From contig NC_067206.1 in NCBI RefSeq assembly GCF_026262505.1, forward strand, positions 2,694,879 through 2,758,878: 64,000 nt of DNA, in the 5' to 3' direction. The position numbers and the translations under genes were made by a program. The notes under the pieces were generated by a model that was given only the letters and a program-made list of their open reading frames with translations, was not told the DNA's origin and did not search any database. The stretch comes from Trichomonas vaginalis G3. Taxonomy: Eukaryota > Parabasalia > Trichomonadida > Trichomonadidae. How positions within the stretch are numbered: the stretch's first letter is position 1; each line of letters opens with the position of its first letter. Shown here in pieces: positions 1-7,743 of this stretch.

Positions 1-563
1 AAAGAGTCTTTATAACAACAAAGTTGGAGTTGTTGAAAGAAAGATATAAAGACCAAAGGTTTGGTGAATATGTTTGCAAACTCATTTATGGTTTCAAACA
101 ATCTGCGTGTTCCGAATGAAGTTTAGAACAGTTCTGACGAAAGTATATGTTGTTTGTCACGAACGTCAGATTACCATATGACAAGATACAGAGATATTTT
201 GGACGACTTAGCAGAAGACTTTGACACTACCATTTTACACACCACCTTGTTTCTCATATTTCATGACATTAGATATTTTCACAGCTTCAATCAAGACAAC
301 CATCATACCGAGAGAGACGAAACATTGTTAGAAGCAAACAAGAGTGTATATGAACTGTTATAGGAATAGACACAACTAGCTTGAGATGTTTAGATGAAAG
401 GTTCATTGTTACGTCGTCTATAAAAAAGTATGTCCACGAGCAATATGGGTTTTATCTGACAGCGCCTACAACGAACATTCTTGGCAAATGTCAAAAATCT
501 TTCTATGATGTTCATAGCAAGGCTGTAATATACAAAGAAAAACTTTTTCTGAGTAAATTTTAA
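1..563 (+). pseudogene. Decayed SF3 helicase C-terminal copy (element D)
   Basis: Fossil Polinton sequence. Translated pieces match the C-terminal third of the helicase at 17279-18514, for example LLEANKSVYEL near 320-360 and CLDERF near 385. It lies on the opposite strand to that helicase, so this left edge is an inverted copy of element A. Several breaks are evident and there is no working gene. Confidence rests on the shared peptide words and on the same gene order continuing to its right. Confidence 0.8.
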
Positions 564-589
564 AAAAAAATCATTTTTTTATTCGATTA

Positions 590-975
590 GAAAAGATGGC
601 AAAAATTTATCTCAGTCAAAATATATGTCATGGACTAGAAGTAAGACTAAGTTAGCTCCATTCGCATTATTTGATGTTATTCTACGATTTTGAAAAGTCT
701 ACAATTGGACAAAAGTTGGAACAGCAACCAGTTAAGTTGCTGATTGTTAGATAAAAAGTGGTGCAACTATTTGACCACAGACATAAGACATAGAAGGTTT
801 GTTAGCAGTCAAAGAAAATTTTGAAGAAAGGTTCTCAAACACTAAAGAAGCAAAGCATACCAACTTGTTATACCTTATGAACCAAAGAAAGCAGACGATT
901 CTAATGAATATATGAGTCCTAAGATAGTTGAAGTTCAAGTACAATTGGGTAAGAAGATTTTAGAAGTCTAAGCCA
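590..975 (+). pseudogene. Decayed copy of the 16.83-17.24 kb gene
   Basis: Fossil. Nucleotide similarity to the minus-strand gene at 16830-17241 is clear throughout, including the shared start region and the stretch encoding VIPYEPKK. Order and orientation continue from the helicase remnant, as expected for an inverted copy of element A. It looks broken in several places. Its function is unknown, as for the parent gene. Confidence 0.7.
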
Positions 976-999
976 GCTGTTTCCCTTAAAGAAGGAAGA

Positions 1000-1382
1000 G
1001 CAAAATTGACATTGACCGCAGAACATTTTCTAAAAATAGCAAAACTATTTATTTTTACATGTCAAATTTCTTTTTCTTCGGAACTGCTCTGCGTTCCTTT
1101 CTTCTCTTCTACTTTCTTTCTCTTCTTATTTCTTTATTCTTCTCTCTTCTCTTTCTTCTTTTCTGGTGGAGTTAATGTCAATTTCTCAGAACCATATTTT
1201 TGTAAAGTTCTTCTTGCCTTTAATAGCTCTCTATTTCTGTTTTCTATTTCAATCTTCAAGAACAGCGAATGTTTCTTTGCATTCTAAGAACTTGTTGGAC
1301 TTCATACTTTCCAATGAGCGTCATCTCTGCAACAAGTCTGTCATTGGACAAACTTAAGCTTCTTTGCCTAATGTTTATGTAT
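1000..1382 (-). pseudogene. Decayed copy of the Lys/Glu-rich 16.4 kb gene
   Basis: Fossil. Read on the minus strand this matches the gene at 16360-16806, including its Lys/Glu-rich tail, which on the plus strand reads as a TTCTTC/TCTTTC-rich tract near 1070-1165. It runs into the N gap at 1383. With the two previous remnants it shows that element D ran through this block before the assembly gap. Confidence 0.7.
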
Positions 1383-1482
1383 NNNNNNNNNNNNNNNNNN
1401 NNNNNNNNNNNNNNNNNNNNNNNNNNNNNNNNNNNNNNNNNNNNNNNNNNNNNNNNNNNNNNNNNNNNNNNNNNNNNNNNNN
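1383..1482. other. Assembly gap (100 N)
   Basis: Exactly 100 Ns, the usual placeholder for a scaffold gap of unknown size. The sequence left of it belongs to a copy of element A and that to the right to element family B, so the junction between the two is not observed. Confidence 0.99.
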
Positions 1483-1859
1483 CTGCACAATGGCAAAGAG
1501 CAGTCTCACCAAGGTTAGGTGTTCCACCAGCTCCTGTCAAAAATAGCATTTGGTCAAGTCCTTATATAAGATATGGTCTCCCACTAGGTTTGCTAGCTAC
1601 AGCAGGAGCAGTAATGATGTTGAAAAGAAACAAAGCAAATGTTATAAATAATACTGAAGTAGCTGAATTTGAACAAACTCCGACACCATCGCCAAAACCA
1701 ACGTCAAAACCAACGCCTTCACAAACAACACCTTCAATGACTCCTGAACCTATGAAAGTACAAACTCCTGTTCAAAAGTCAACTCCAAAACCGACTCCAA
1801 CATTTAAACCAGAACCTACTCCTCAAATAAATCGTAAAACTCCTGCGTTTCCTTACTGA
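1483..1859 (+). CDS. Single-pass membrane protein with Pro/Thr repeats, partial
   Basis: The 5' end is lost in the gap. The visible protein begins AQWQRAVSPRLG, has one hydrophobic helix (YGLPLGLLATAGAVMML) followed by basic residues KRNK, and ends in a long tail of PTP/KPTP-type repeats. A second copy lies at 30014-30471 on the other strand and supplies the Ser-rich N-terminus. Layout suggests a membrane-anchored protein with an extended stalk. In B1 the gene sits next to the capsid gene, so a virion or membrane role is possible, but I do not recognise the family. Confidence 0.65.
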
Positions 1860-1906
1860 AAAAATAATGTTAGTTTTATTTTATTTGAACATTTTATTTA
1901 GAGAAA

Positions 1907-2141
1907 TGACGACTAAAGTCACTGAAGCAATGAAACAAAATTTTTGGTAGAATACATTAAATCAGGAGCGGTTCCAGAAGGTTTTTACGTTCATACTATG
2001 AAGGATGGTAGAGTTCAGTTTAGAAAGATAAAGCAACCATTAGATAGAGAAGGTATTTTGAGAAAGATTAAACTTCATGAGGACAACATTGCTGAACTTA
2101 AGAAGAAGTTAGAAGAGTTGGAGAAAGGAAGAGAGTTATAA
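1907..2141 (+). CDS. Small coiled-coil protein, copy in B3
   Basis: Third copy of a protein of about 78 residues that also occurs at 29730-29965 and 35021-35257. The visible core is EGFYVHTMKDGRVQFRKIKQ, followed by a charged heptad-like helix (LHEDNIAELKKKLEELEKG), a likely dimerising coiled coil. The function is unknown. It always lies between the HNH-tail-like gene and the rest of the element, about 0.6-0.9 kb from the AGTTAGTATAC terminus. This copy looks broken. Confidence 0.6.
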
Positions 2142-2149
2142 AGTAATGA

Positions 2150-2215
2150 ATTCAAGGGTGAAAAAAGAGGTGAAAAAAGAGGTGAGATTTCACCACTTCA
2201 CCTAAATTTATTTTT
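2150..2215 (-). repeat. Palindromic GAGATC-type module, decayed core
   Basis: GGTGAAAAAAGAGGTG words precede a GAGATTTCACC centre and then CACCTAAATTTA. This is the module seen about fifty times in the window, in reverse orientation and with the core changed from AGATCT to AGATTT. It directly follows the small coiled-coil gene, as in the other two B copies (29655-29715 and 34965-35012). Confidence 0.75.
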
Positions 2216-2283
2216 TCACCTCTGACAACGTTTATTTTTAAGTTTATTTTATTATTTAGCGAGAACGTTTATTTTTATATAAA

Positions 2284-2565
2284 TGACAGAACAAAGCAAC
2301 TCATACAAATCAAAACATATAACAAACATACATTTAAACATTTATTCTTCCTTCCTGAGCATAACATGTTCTTTCAAATACATCCGAGACCAGTTGACTT
2401 TCATTGACTGTTTATAAAGATAGAAATAGTTATATCATTAAACCATACGATGACGAAGGTAAGTTATGTAAATTGTACGTTAAGAAGTTAGAGAAAGTTT
2501 ATGGCTTCAAGTATGACTACAATAGGGTTAACACTGATGATGAAGATATTGAGGAAAATTTATGA
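2284..2565 (+). pseudogene. Diverged HNH-tail-like gene (B3 copy)
   Basis: The C-terminal half reads KLYVKKLEKVYGFKYDYN followed by acidic residues. It aligns by eye with KRVSLALSKLTNIYFDSDF in the 106-residue gene at 29248-29568, and occupies the same place between the small coiled-coil gene and the element terminus. It is much more diverged than the flanking DNA and looks broken. The same domain forms the C-terminus of the HNH gene at 38801-39540. Confidence 0.5.
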
Positions 2566-2794
2566 GAACATTAGTGAAGTTGTTAGTGAGAACGATAGTG
2601 AGAACGTTTATTTTTACATTAGTGAGTTCGTTAGTGAAGTGAAGTGGTTGGCGGCTTTGTAAATATTTAAGGTCAAGTTAGTGTTGTCGTTTGTGTTGTA
2701 AAATATACGTTAACGGTTTTGTAAAGTGTCAAATTCACAAGTATTGGGTAAAGTGGAACGCAATGCCACAGTACACAAGACTTGTATACTAACT
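2566..2794 (-). repeat. Terminal region of Polinton family B, copy B3
   Basis: The reverse complement starts AGTTAGTATAC at 2794 and continues through GTACTG.GGCA.TGCG, TTTACAAAACCGTTAACGTA and CAAAGCCGCCAACCACTTC. Two other copies start at 29066 and 34334 with the same words. Beyond 2794 similarity stops and a methyltransferase reading frame begins, so 2794 is taken as the element edge. Polinton termini classically begin AG, which fits. No matching far terminus or target duplication can be seen here. Confidence 0.7.
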
Positions 2795-3219
2795 TTGAAA
2801 CACTTATGTCAAACGTTTTATATCTTAACTATACAAATGTTTTCAAAGAGGACATAGAAAAATATATTGAGGGTATAGAGTTTGTGAGATGTCATTGGAC
2901 AGAGTTGTATGAAAAATATAAAGACAAGGAAAATGTTTTCTTTATAGTGGACCCGCCGTTCTATAACACATGGGATTTTCAATACCAAGTAGACTGGACT
3001 TTGAGAGACTCTTTAGAAACTTTAGACGTTTTACATAACCATCCATGCTTTTACTTTACATCCGATAAAAGTGGTTTGGAAACCGTTATGAGATGGTTAG
3101 AGGACATACATGACTATGAGTTTAGATATGACAAGATAGAATATGAGAGAGGTCCTATAAACCGGAGAAAGTGTCATAACAAAGAAATTTTATTGGTAAG
3201 TAAATGTGGTTTGAAATAG
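2782..3219 (+). CDS. Dam-like (D12 class) adenine-N6 DNA methyltransferase, partial
   Basis: The 145-residue frame contains FFIVDPPFYNTW near residues 52-63. DPPF/DPPY followed by aromatic residues is catalytic motif IV of D12-class adenine-N6 methyltransferases, which bind S-adenosylmethionine and modify adenine, GATC in the case of Dam. The following region (HPCFYFTSDKSG, then a basic NRRKCHNKEILLV ending) fits the rest of the fold. The SAM-binding first third is absent because the reading frame abuts the B3 terminus, and the first residues may even be encoded by that terminus. It overlaps the next small gene by 16 bp. The DPPF motif makes the call fairly sure; specificity is not readable. 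Confidence 0.75.
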   Translation: MYTNFETLMSNVLYLNYTNVFKEDIEKYIEGIEFVRCHWTELYEKYKDKENVFFIVDPPFYNTWDFQYQVDWTLRDSLETLDVLHNHPCFYFTSDKSGLETVMRWLEDIHDYEFRYDKIEYERGPINRRKCHNKEILLVSKCGLK

Positions 3220-3335
3220 GACTACTTGTTTTAGGTTTTTTCCATTGTGTCATTTATTTATTTGACGTGGCAGAAAAGTACAGAGAATATGAAGATGAAC
3301 CAATGCCTGCAAATGTCCAGTATATGTACTCGTAA
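3204..3335 (+). CDS. 43-residue single-pass membrane protein
   Basis: ATG at 3204, TAA at 3333-3335. The N-terminal half (MWFEIGLLVLGFFHCVIYLF) is one hydrophobic helix and the tail is charged and ends NVQYMYS. It overlaps the end of the methyltransferase frame in another phase. Next comes an AT-rich spacer with TCTAATATTAAATG before the following gene. Small one-helix proteins are common in virus-like elements, but I do not recognise a family. The call rests on a plausible helix, a clean start and stop, and tight packing. Confidence 0.5.
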   Translation: MWFEIGLLVLGFFHCVIYLFDVAEKYREYEDEPMPANVQYMYS

Positions 3336-3358
3336 GAGATATTTTTATCTAATATTAA

Positions 3359-3720
3359 ATGGACGCACAGAACTTAGCGAATGCACAGCAACCTGGACAA
3401 CCAAACCCAGAGAATATTCCAAATGAAGTTAGAATACAAACTGCAATGGCAAACTATGGTCAAGTGCCAACAGATGTACAAATGCAAACTGCCATGTCAA
3501 ATGACGCTGCGTTAGGTTTGCCACCATGGTATGCAAATATGAGATGGAAAGATTTTATACAAACCCTGAAGTGGGATATAAACAACTTTATGCAGATGAC
3601 GCGAACACAGGAGTTGACCCAGAATATGTTTTCTACCAGAGGAGAAACAGAATGTATGAGCTCCAGTTAAAAAATGCTATGGAACTCAGAAGGAAACGTA
3701 AGAGACTAGGCGGACATTAG
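3359..3720 (+). CDS. Small Gln/Asn/Pro-rich structural-type protein, unknown
   Basis: Preceded by TATTTTTATCTAATATTAA directly before the ATG, the capsid-side promoter type. The N-terminal part is rich in Gln, Asn and Pro with a repeated phrase (RIQTAMANYGQVPTDVQMQT, then AMSNDAALG). The C-terminal part, in another phase, is basic (MELRRKRKRLGGH). The region looks interrupted. A basic tail next to capsid-side genes would fit a DNA- or capsid-binding minor protein, which is inference only. Confidence 0.5.
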
Positions 3721-3737
3721 ATTTTACATATAGTAAA

Positions 3738-4031
3738 ATGGGTTTCTTCAGTAAGATAGGAAACTTCTTTCGAAATGTTGGAAGAGGTATATGGAATGGA
3801 ATAAAAACCGTAGGAAGAGGAATTTGGAACGGAGTCAAAAATATTGGTAAAAGAGTAGGTCAGTTTGTTGGTATTATACCTAAAGACCCTGAACCAGAAG
3901 AACAAGCTCCTGTTATACAACAGCCTGAACCTGCACCACAGTCAAGTTGGCAACCAAATCAACACCTCAACCGTATTAAAAAATTATATTTTTACCGTTC
4001 GATAGTAGTTGTATATGAGACTAAGTTCTAA
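3738..4031 (+). CDS. Adenovirus pVI-like amphipathic minor capsid protein (putative)
   Basis: The ATG follows TTTTACATATAGTAAA. The N-terminal 45 residues are a run of Gly-spaced aromatic and basic repeats: FFRNVGRGIWNGIKTVGRG, then IWNGVKNIGKRVGQFVG. This strongly recalls the membrane-lytic amphipathic region of adenovirus protein VI, where W-x-GIKNFG-type phrases recur. The C-terminal part is Pro/Gln/Glu-rich. Polintons share capsid architecture with adenoviruses, so a capsid-internal, membrane-disrupting protein is plausible. It ends by running into the convergent gene at 3984. Resemblance is by eye; no profile search was possible. Confidence 0.55.
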   Translation: MGFFSKIGNFFRNVGRGIWNGIKTVGRGIWNGVKNIGKRVGQFVGIIPKDPEPEEQAPVIQQPEPAPQSSWQPNQHLNRIKKLYFYRSIVVVYETKF

Positions 4032-4829
4032 GTAAAACGCATGGTATAATGGAATTATTCTCTTTCTTCCATCTGTTGTAAACCATACTTGAAAGTCTGA
4101 AATACTTCCACTTGGTGGTTCATATAGCTTTGTAGGTTTTTCGTAAAAGTCATTTGCCAAGCATAAAAAAGAGTTTTGTGCACCAGAAAATGAAGCATGA
4201 ACTATAATAGCATCTGAGTCGAAAACATTTTCATATGTTCCATTAGGGTTTTCGACTTCATAAAAGTCCGGGTGTACTGGATATTCTGCAGGCTGATTTA
4301 ACATCCTCAGAAATCTATACCATGCCAAGTTGTTATATTTTGTAGAAATATAAACGTTTTCTCCAAGGTCTTCTATTCTATTGATTTTAACAGTTGCATT
4401 TTTCCTGTCATATATAATATCGAGATGGTACTCTCCCTCGTCAATGCTATACTGGTTTGCATATTCGATATAGATATCGTTTATTTTTTCTTGAAAAGCT
4501 TGAAGAGTTGTTTCTAAGTTTACAAGCAAACTAACTTGTAAAAGTTTTCCCTGTTCAAATTTCTCATACATACGTTTTTCTTTGTTATAGTATCGAACTT
4601 CAAAACGACCGTAAATGGGAAACCATGTATGGCTTCTGAAATGAACTTCATTCTACGAAGCCAATAGCTTTTGTGACAGATGGGTCTCTTAACCATCTTA
4701 ACGGGTAGTCAAAACGATAGCCTTCATGCTTTACGGTCTCTGTCTCAAACTTTTGACCGACATTAGTAAAAAGTTCATCTAATGGTTTAGTTGTAGCAAC
4801 TCTTGAATTTTCTTTTTCTATGAAAGCAT
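3984..4829 (-). pseudogene. Minor capsid (penton-like) candidate, copy 1
   Basis: Fossil that looks broken (about one break). It starts at an ATG at 4829 read leftwards with a beginning like that of the intact 9137 gene (ENSRVATTKPLDELF). Conserved landmarks are WYRFLRMLNQ, NVFDSDAIIVHASFS and NSFLCLANDFYE, also found as WAQFLRLLNQ, NVFDPQNVMCHASFS and NSFLCIGKTF at 9137-9982. A further relative is at 32841-33690 in B1. One gene of this family in each element, next to the capsid-side set, suggests the vertex (penton) or another minor capsid protein. This is inference; the fold is not readable by eye. Confidence 0.55.
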
Positions 4830-4847
4830 ATTTTATCTAGAATAAAA
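4830..4847. promoter_or_regulatory. 18-bp bidirectional TCTAG promoter
   Basis: Only 18 bp separate the divergent ATGs at 4829 (minus) and 4848 (plus). The spacer is nearly symmetric: ATTTTATCTAGAATAAAA. The inverted copy at 63900-63917 keeps the same length and centre, and 20176-20193 is again exactly 18 bp between divergent starts. It probably holds the whole core promoter for both genes. Confidence 0.6.
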
Positions 4848-6177
4848 ATGTCAAATGAAAACAGCGTCTATGAGAGAAATACAACACAACCGACAACTCA
4901 TTATACAAGCTCTAAATAAAACACAACAAACTTTTCAAACTATTCTAAGATATCTGAGTCATTGAAAGAAGGAAACTTAAAACTGACATTAAACCCAATG
5001 ACAGATGAGTTTCTGTTTCAAGACAATAAGAACCATACTGTCTGTATAAATCCAACAAAAGGAACTTTAAACGAGAAACCTATATCTGAACTTCTTTTGA
5101 AAGCAGATGTTGACAACAAAGCTGACAAAACATATGTAGACGATGCAATAGCAAAAGAAGAAGAAGAGCTGACAAAGCTTATGCAACAAAAGAACATACT
5201 CATCCTGAACTAGCAGACAAAACATATGTTGACAATAAAATGTCAAGTGAAGTGACAAGAGCTGAAAACGAATATTCTAAAAAGACTCATACACATACCA
5301 TTGCAAATATTACAAACTTACAAGAAACCTTAAACAGTAAAAGTGCCGTTGGACATACACATACCATTGCAAATATTACAAACTTACAAGAAACCTTAAA
5401 CAGGAAAAGTGCCGTTGGACATACACATACCATTGCAAATATTACAAACTTACAAGAAACCTTAAACAGGAAAAGTGACGTTGGACATACACATACAAGT
5501 TTTACAACTGTTGCTATAGAAAATATTGAAGGAACGGTTGAAGAACCTGATGGGGATGTATTATATTGGAAACCTCCTAACTTTCCACAAGGTTTAACAT
5601 CGGAAGAAAACATAACAACGACGAAATACATTAGATGTGAAATGTTTATGTCATGGAGGATGAAAATAACGTTAAATTCACTGCTCAAGATTTATATGAG
5701 AAGAAAGCAGACAAAACAGAGCTTCAAACATTAAAGACTGAAATACTTCAAACATTATATCCTATAGGCTCTATTTATACGTCAATGAACTCTACCAGAC
5801 CAGAAACAGTTCTGGGTTTTGGTACGTGGACTCAAATAGTCGACAGGTTTTTGTATTGTGCAAACTCTTCAAAGGAAACAGGTGGAAGTAAAACGATTTC
5901 AGGTGAAAATTTACCTGCACACAGTCACTACATAGATTTAAGTACATCTCAAGCAGGTTTGCATAGTCATAGATTTTGGGATTGGTCAACAATGACAAAA
6001 GGTAAAGGATATGATGTTAAAGAGGACGTTAAGTTTGCTATAAATTGTTACTGGAATAACACTGAGGGAAGTGGATACCATACACATCGCGTTTCAGGGT
6101 ATACGCAAACAACGGGACAAAGTAAAGACTACATGCCACCTTACATGACAGTTTACGCATGGTATAGAAATGCTTAG
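4848..6177 (+). pseudogene. Phage-type tail fibre / tail-collar gene, element A copy
   Basis: Fossil, looks broken (a few breaks). Three parts can be seen. The N-terminal part has KLTLNPMTDEFLFQD and KADVDNKADK phrases. The shaft has three GHTHTIANITNLQETLN repeats. The C-terminal head begins YPIGSIYTSMNSTRPE, then LGFGTWTQIVDRFLY, GGSKTI and LPAHSHYIDLS, ending MPPYMTVYAWYR. The head has the layout of bacteriophage tail-collar and receptor-binding fibre tips (PIGSIY, GTWxxI, GG, LPxHSH, PPY). It converges on the integrase with overlapping stop codons. A fibre used for attachment would fit, and the origin is most likely transfer from a bacterial phage. Confidence 0.8.
5287..5492 (+). repeat. 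66-bp tandem repeats in fibre shaft (x3)
   Basis: Direct repeats start at 5291, 5357 and 5423, period 66 bp (22 codons), nearly identical. Each encodes a THTIANITNLQETLN-type block. In the inverted copy at 62493-63899 this segment is replaced by unrelated shaft sequence between the same flanks, so it is an exchangeable module. Confidence 0.9.
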
Positions 6178-7134
6178 TCGTCATGTTCCACTTCTTTAGC
6201 ATATTCGTCTGGAGTTGTCTTATATTTGTTAGGAACTGTCTTTGAAAGTATACCACCTTGAACTTTGACAAGTTTGAAACGAGGTCTGACAATAGTAGTT
6301 TTATCTTCTGCTTGCAGTCTGTACATTTTGCCATGTTTGCCTAAAACTTCATAATATTCTCTTGTATACTTTCTTCTATTTTTACGAACACGAATGTGAG
6401 TACCTGTCGGGTTCCCATTGTTGTCATAGTCAATAGTATTTTCATATGGGTCGCGTTTAGGTATTTCTATTTTTACTTTGTCACCTTTCTGAAGTTTGAA
6501 GCCCGGCATTCTTTCTTGTTTGTCTCTTTTGACTAAATTATTAAATATATAGTCTTTCTCTAAGTCAGGGTTGTTTTTCATTTCTTCGGGGGAGTGGTTT
6601 CCCAAACCTTTTTGTTTACGGTTATTGTAAATATTTTAAAACTTGTCTCATCTTTGCCATGGAGAAGTGTCTATACTTGTCGTCATATGACATTTCATTT
6701 GCTTCACCACCTTGTGGTTGGTTTAAGTCTCTTAACATTTTTATACAACCGTCAATGACACCAAGAGCAGAATGGTTTTGGTCGACAATGAAATATTGGT
6801 TTACATTTTTTGAACGCAGATAGTTTTTTACATCATCTGATTTGAAAGAACTTTCACAGTCAGATGTCAGTTTTGTTGGATGGTATTTGTCAACGAATAT
6901 TGTCAAAGCAGTTTTCACATCTAAAATATTTTTGGACCATAATGGTATGGCTTCACAGTATCTTGTGTTTTGACCGACAAATATTAGCCAGTATGGAGGT
7001 CCATCTTCTCTATACCTCGGAATGTTTTCCAAGATATCCATAAACCAAGCATTTGGTGTTGAACTAAAGATTTTTACCATGAGTGCTTTCTTTGTTGCTT
7101 TAGAAACATAGGGGTCCTTGTTTGGATTCGTCAT
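6174..7134 (-). pseudogene. Polinton DDE (retroviral-type) integrase, element A copy
   Basis: Fossil; looks broken once or twice. The catalytic core shows YWLIFVGQNTRYCEAIPL, then LTSDCESSFKSDDVKNYL and NHSALGVIDGCIKMLRD, with the second and third acidic positions 35 residues apart as in the rve family. The C-terminal domain (KLQKGDKVKIEI, then YYEVLGKHGKMYRLQ) is a small beta-barrel or chromo-like DNA-binding fold. The enzyme inserts the linear element into host DNA. The stop overlaps that of the convergent tail-fibre gene. A second copy is at 61810-62496. Confidence 0.85.
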
Positions 7135-7151
7135 TTTTTAACCCATAAGAA

Positions 7152-7565
7152 ATGGGTTTATTTGGCGCATTAGCAGGAGTTGCATCCAGATTTTTGCCCG
7201 CAGTGGGAACAATAGCCAGAGGTGTATTTGGAGTTGGAAGGAAGATTTTGAGTACATTAGGTATACTTAAAGAGAAAGCACAACCTATTATACAAACTGT
7301 ACAGAAAGGTTGGGATGTAGCACGAGATGCAACAAATCTTATTCCAAATCCTGAAACAAGAGGAAAAGTTCAAGGATGGATGGACAATGTAGGAAGACAA
7401 GCAGGAAACTATTATAACAAAGCAAATGACTACTATAACCAAGCAGGACACTATATGGACCAAGGTGAAAGATTCTTTAACAGAGGATATAACCATGCAC
7501 AACAATGGGTAAACAATAACCAACCTCAACCGCCTCAAACGTGGGAATGTAAAGTTTTTTACTGA
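7152..7565 (+). CDS. Amphipathic glycine-rich small capsid protein (pVI-like candidate 2)
   Basis: 137 residues. The N-terminus is a long hydrophobic/glycine amphipathic segment (LFGALAGVASRFLPAVG, then GVFGVGRKILSTLG) of the type found in membrane-active minor capsid proteins. The middle and C-terminus are rich in Asn, Gln and Tyr with repeats YYNKANDYYNQAGHYMDQG. It is divergent from the integrase with 17 bp between starts. It resembles the 3738 protein in design, not in detail. Function is inferred from design and from its place before capsid-side genes. Confidence 0.6.
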   Translation: MGLFGALAGVASRFLPAVGTIARGVFGVGRKILSTLGILKEKAQPIIQTVQKGWDVARDATNLIPNPETRGKVQGWMDNVGRQAGNYYNKANDYYNQAGHYMDQGERFFNRGYNHAQQWVNNNQPQPPQTWECKVFY

Positions 7566-7571
7566 GATGAA

Positions 7572-7724
7572 ATGAACAATACAGCATTGAGACAAATGGG
7601 TTCAAGATGGATTTGTCGGCTTCCAGCAGTTACACAACGTGTTTGTCAAGTTCTTCCTATACCTCAGGAAGTTTTAGACCGACTTAAAAAACAACAACAA
7701 CCAGTTGAAAACAAACCAAACTAA
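7572..7724 (+). CDS. 50-residue basic protein, unknown
   Basis: ATG at 7572, TAA at 7722-7724. The protein starts MNNTALRQMGSRWICRLP, has a Pro-Ile-Pro turn and ends in a Gln/Lys-rich tail (DRLKKQQQPVENKPN). It starts 6 bp after the stop of the preceding gene. The 20-bp string TTTTTTACTGAGATGAAATG spans its start and recurs at the start of the next gene, which supports this ATG. No family is recognised. Confidence 0.55.
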   Translation: MNNTALRQMGSRWICRLPAVTQRVCQVLPIPQEVLDRLKKQQQPVENKPN

Positions 7725-7743
7725 AATTTTTTACTGAGATGAA

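Noticed and set aside
1364-1549. Open frames spanning the N gaps (also at 24238 and 61710)
   Set aside because: They are artefacts of reading through Ns.
2781-2794. TATACTAAC as an intron branch point
   Set aside because: It matches the branch-point core, but no 3' splice site follows at the expected distance, and the string is the reverse of the element terminus AGTTAGTATA.
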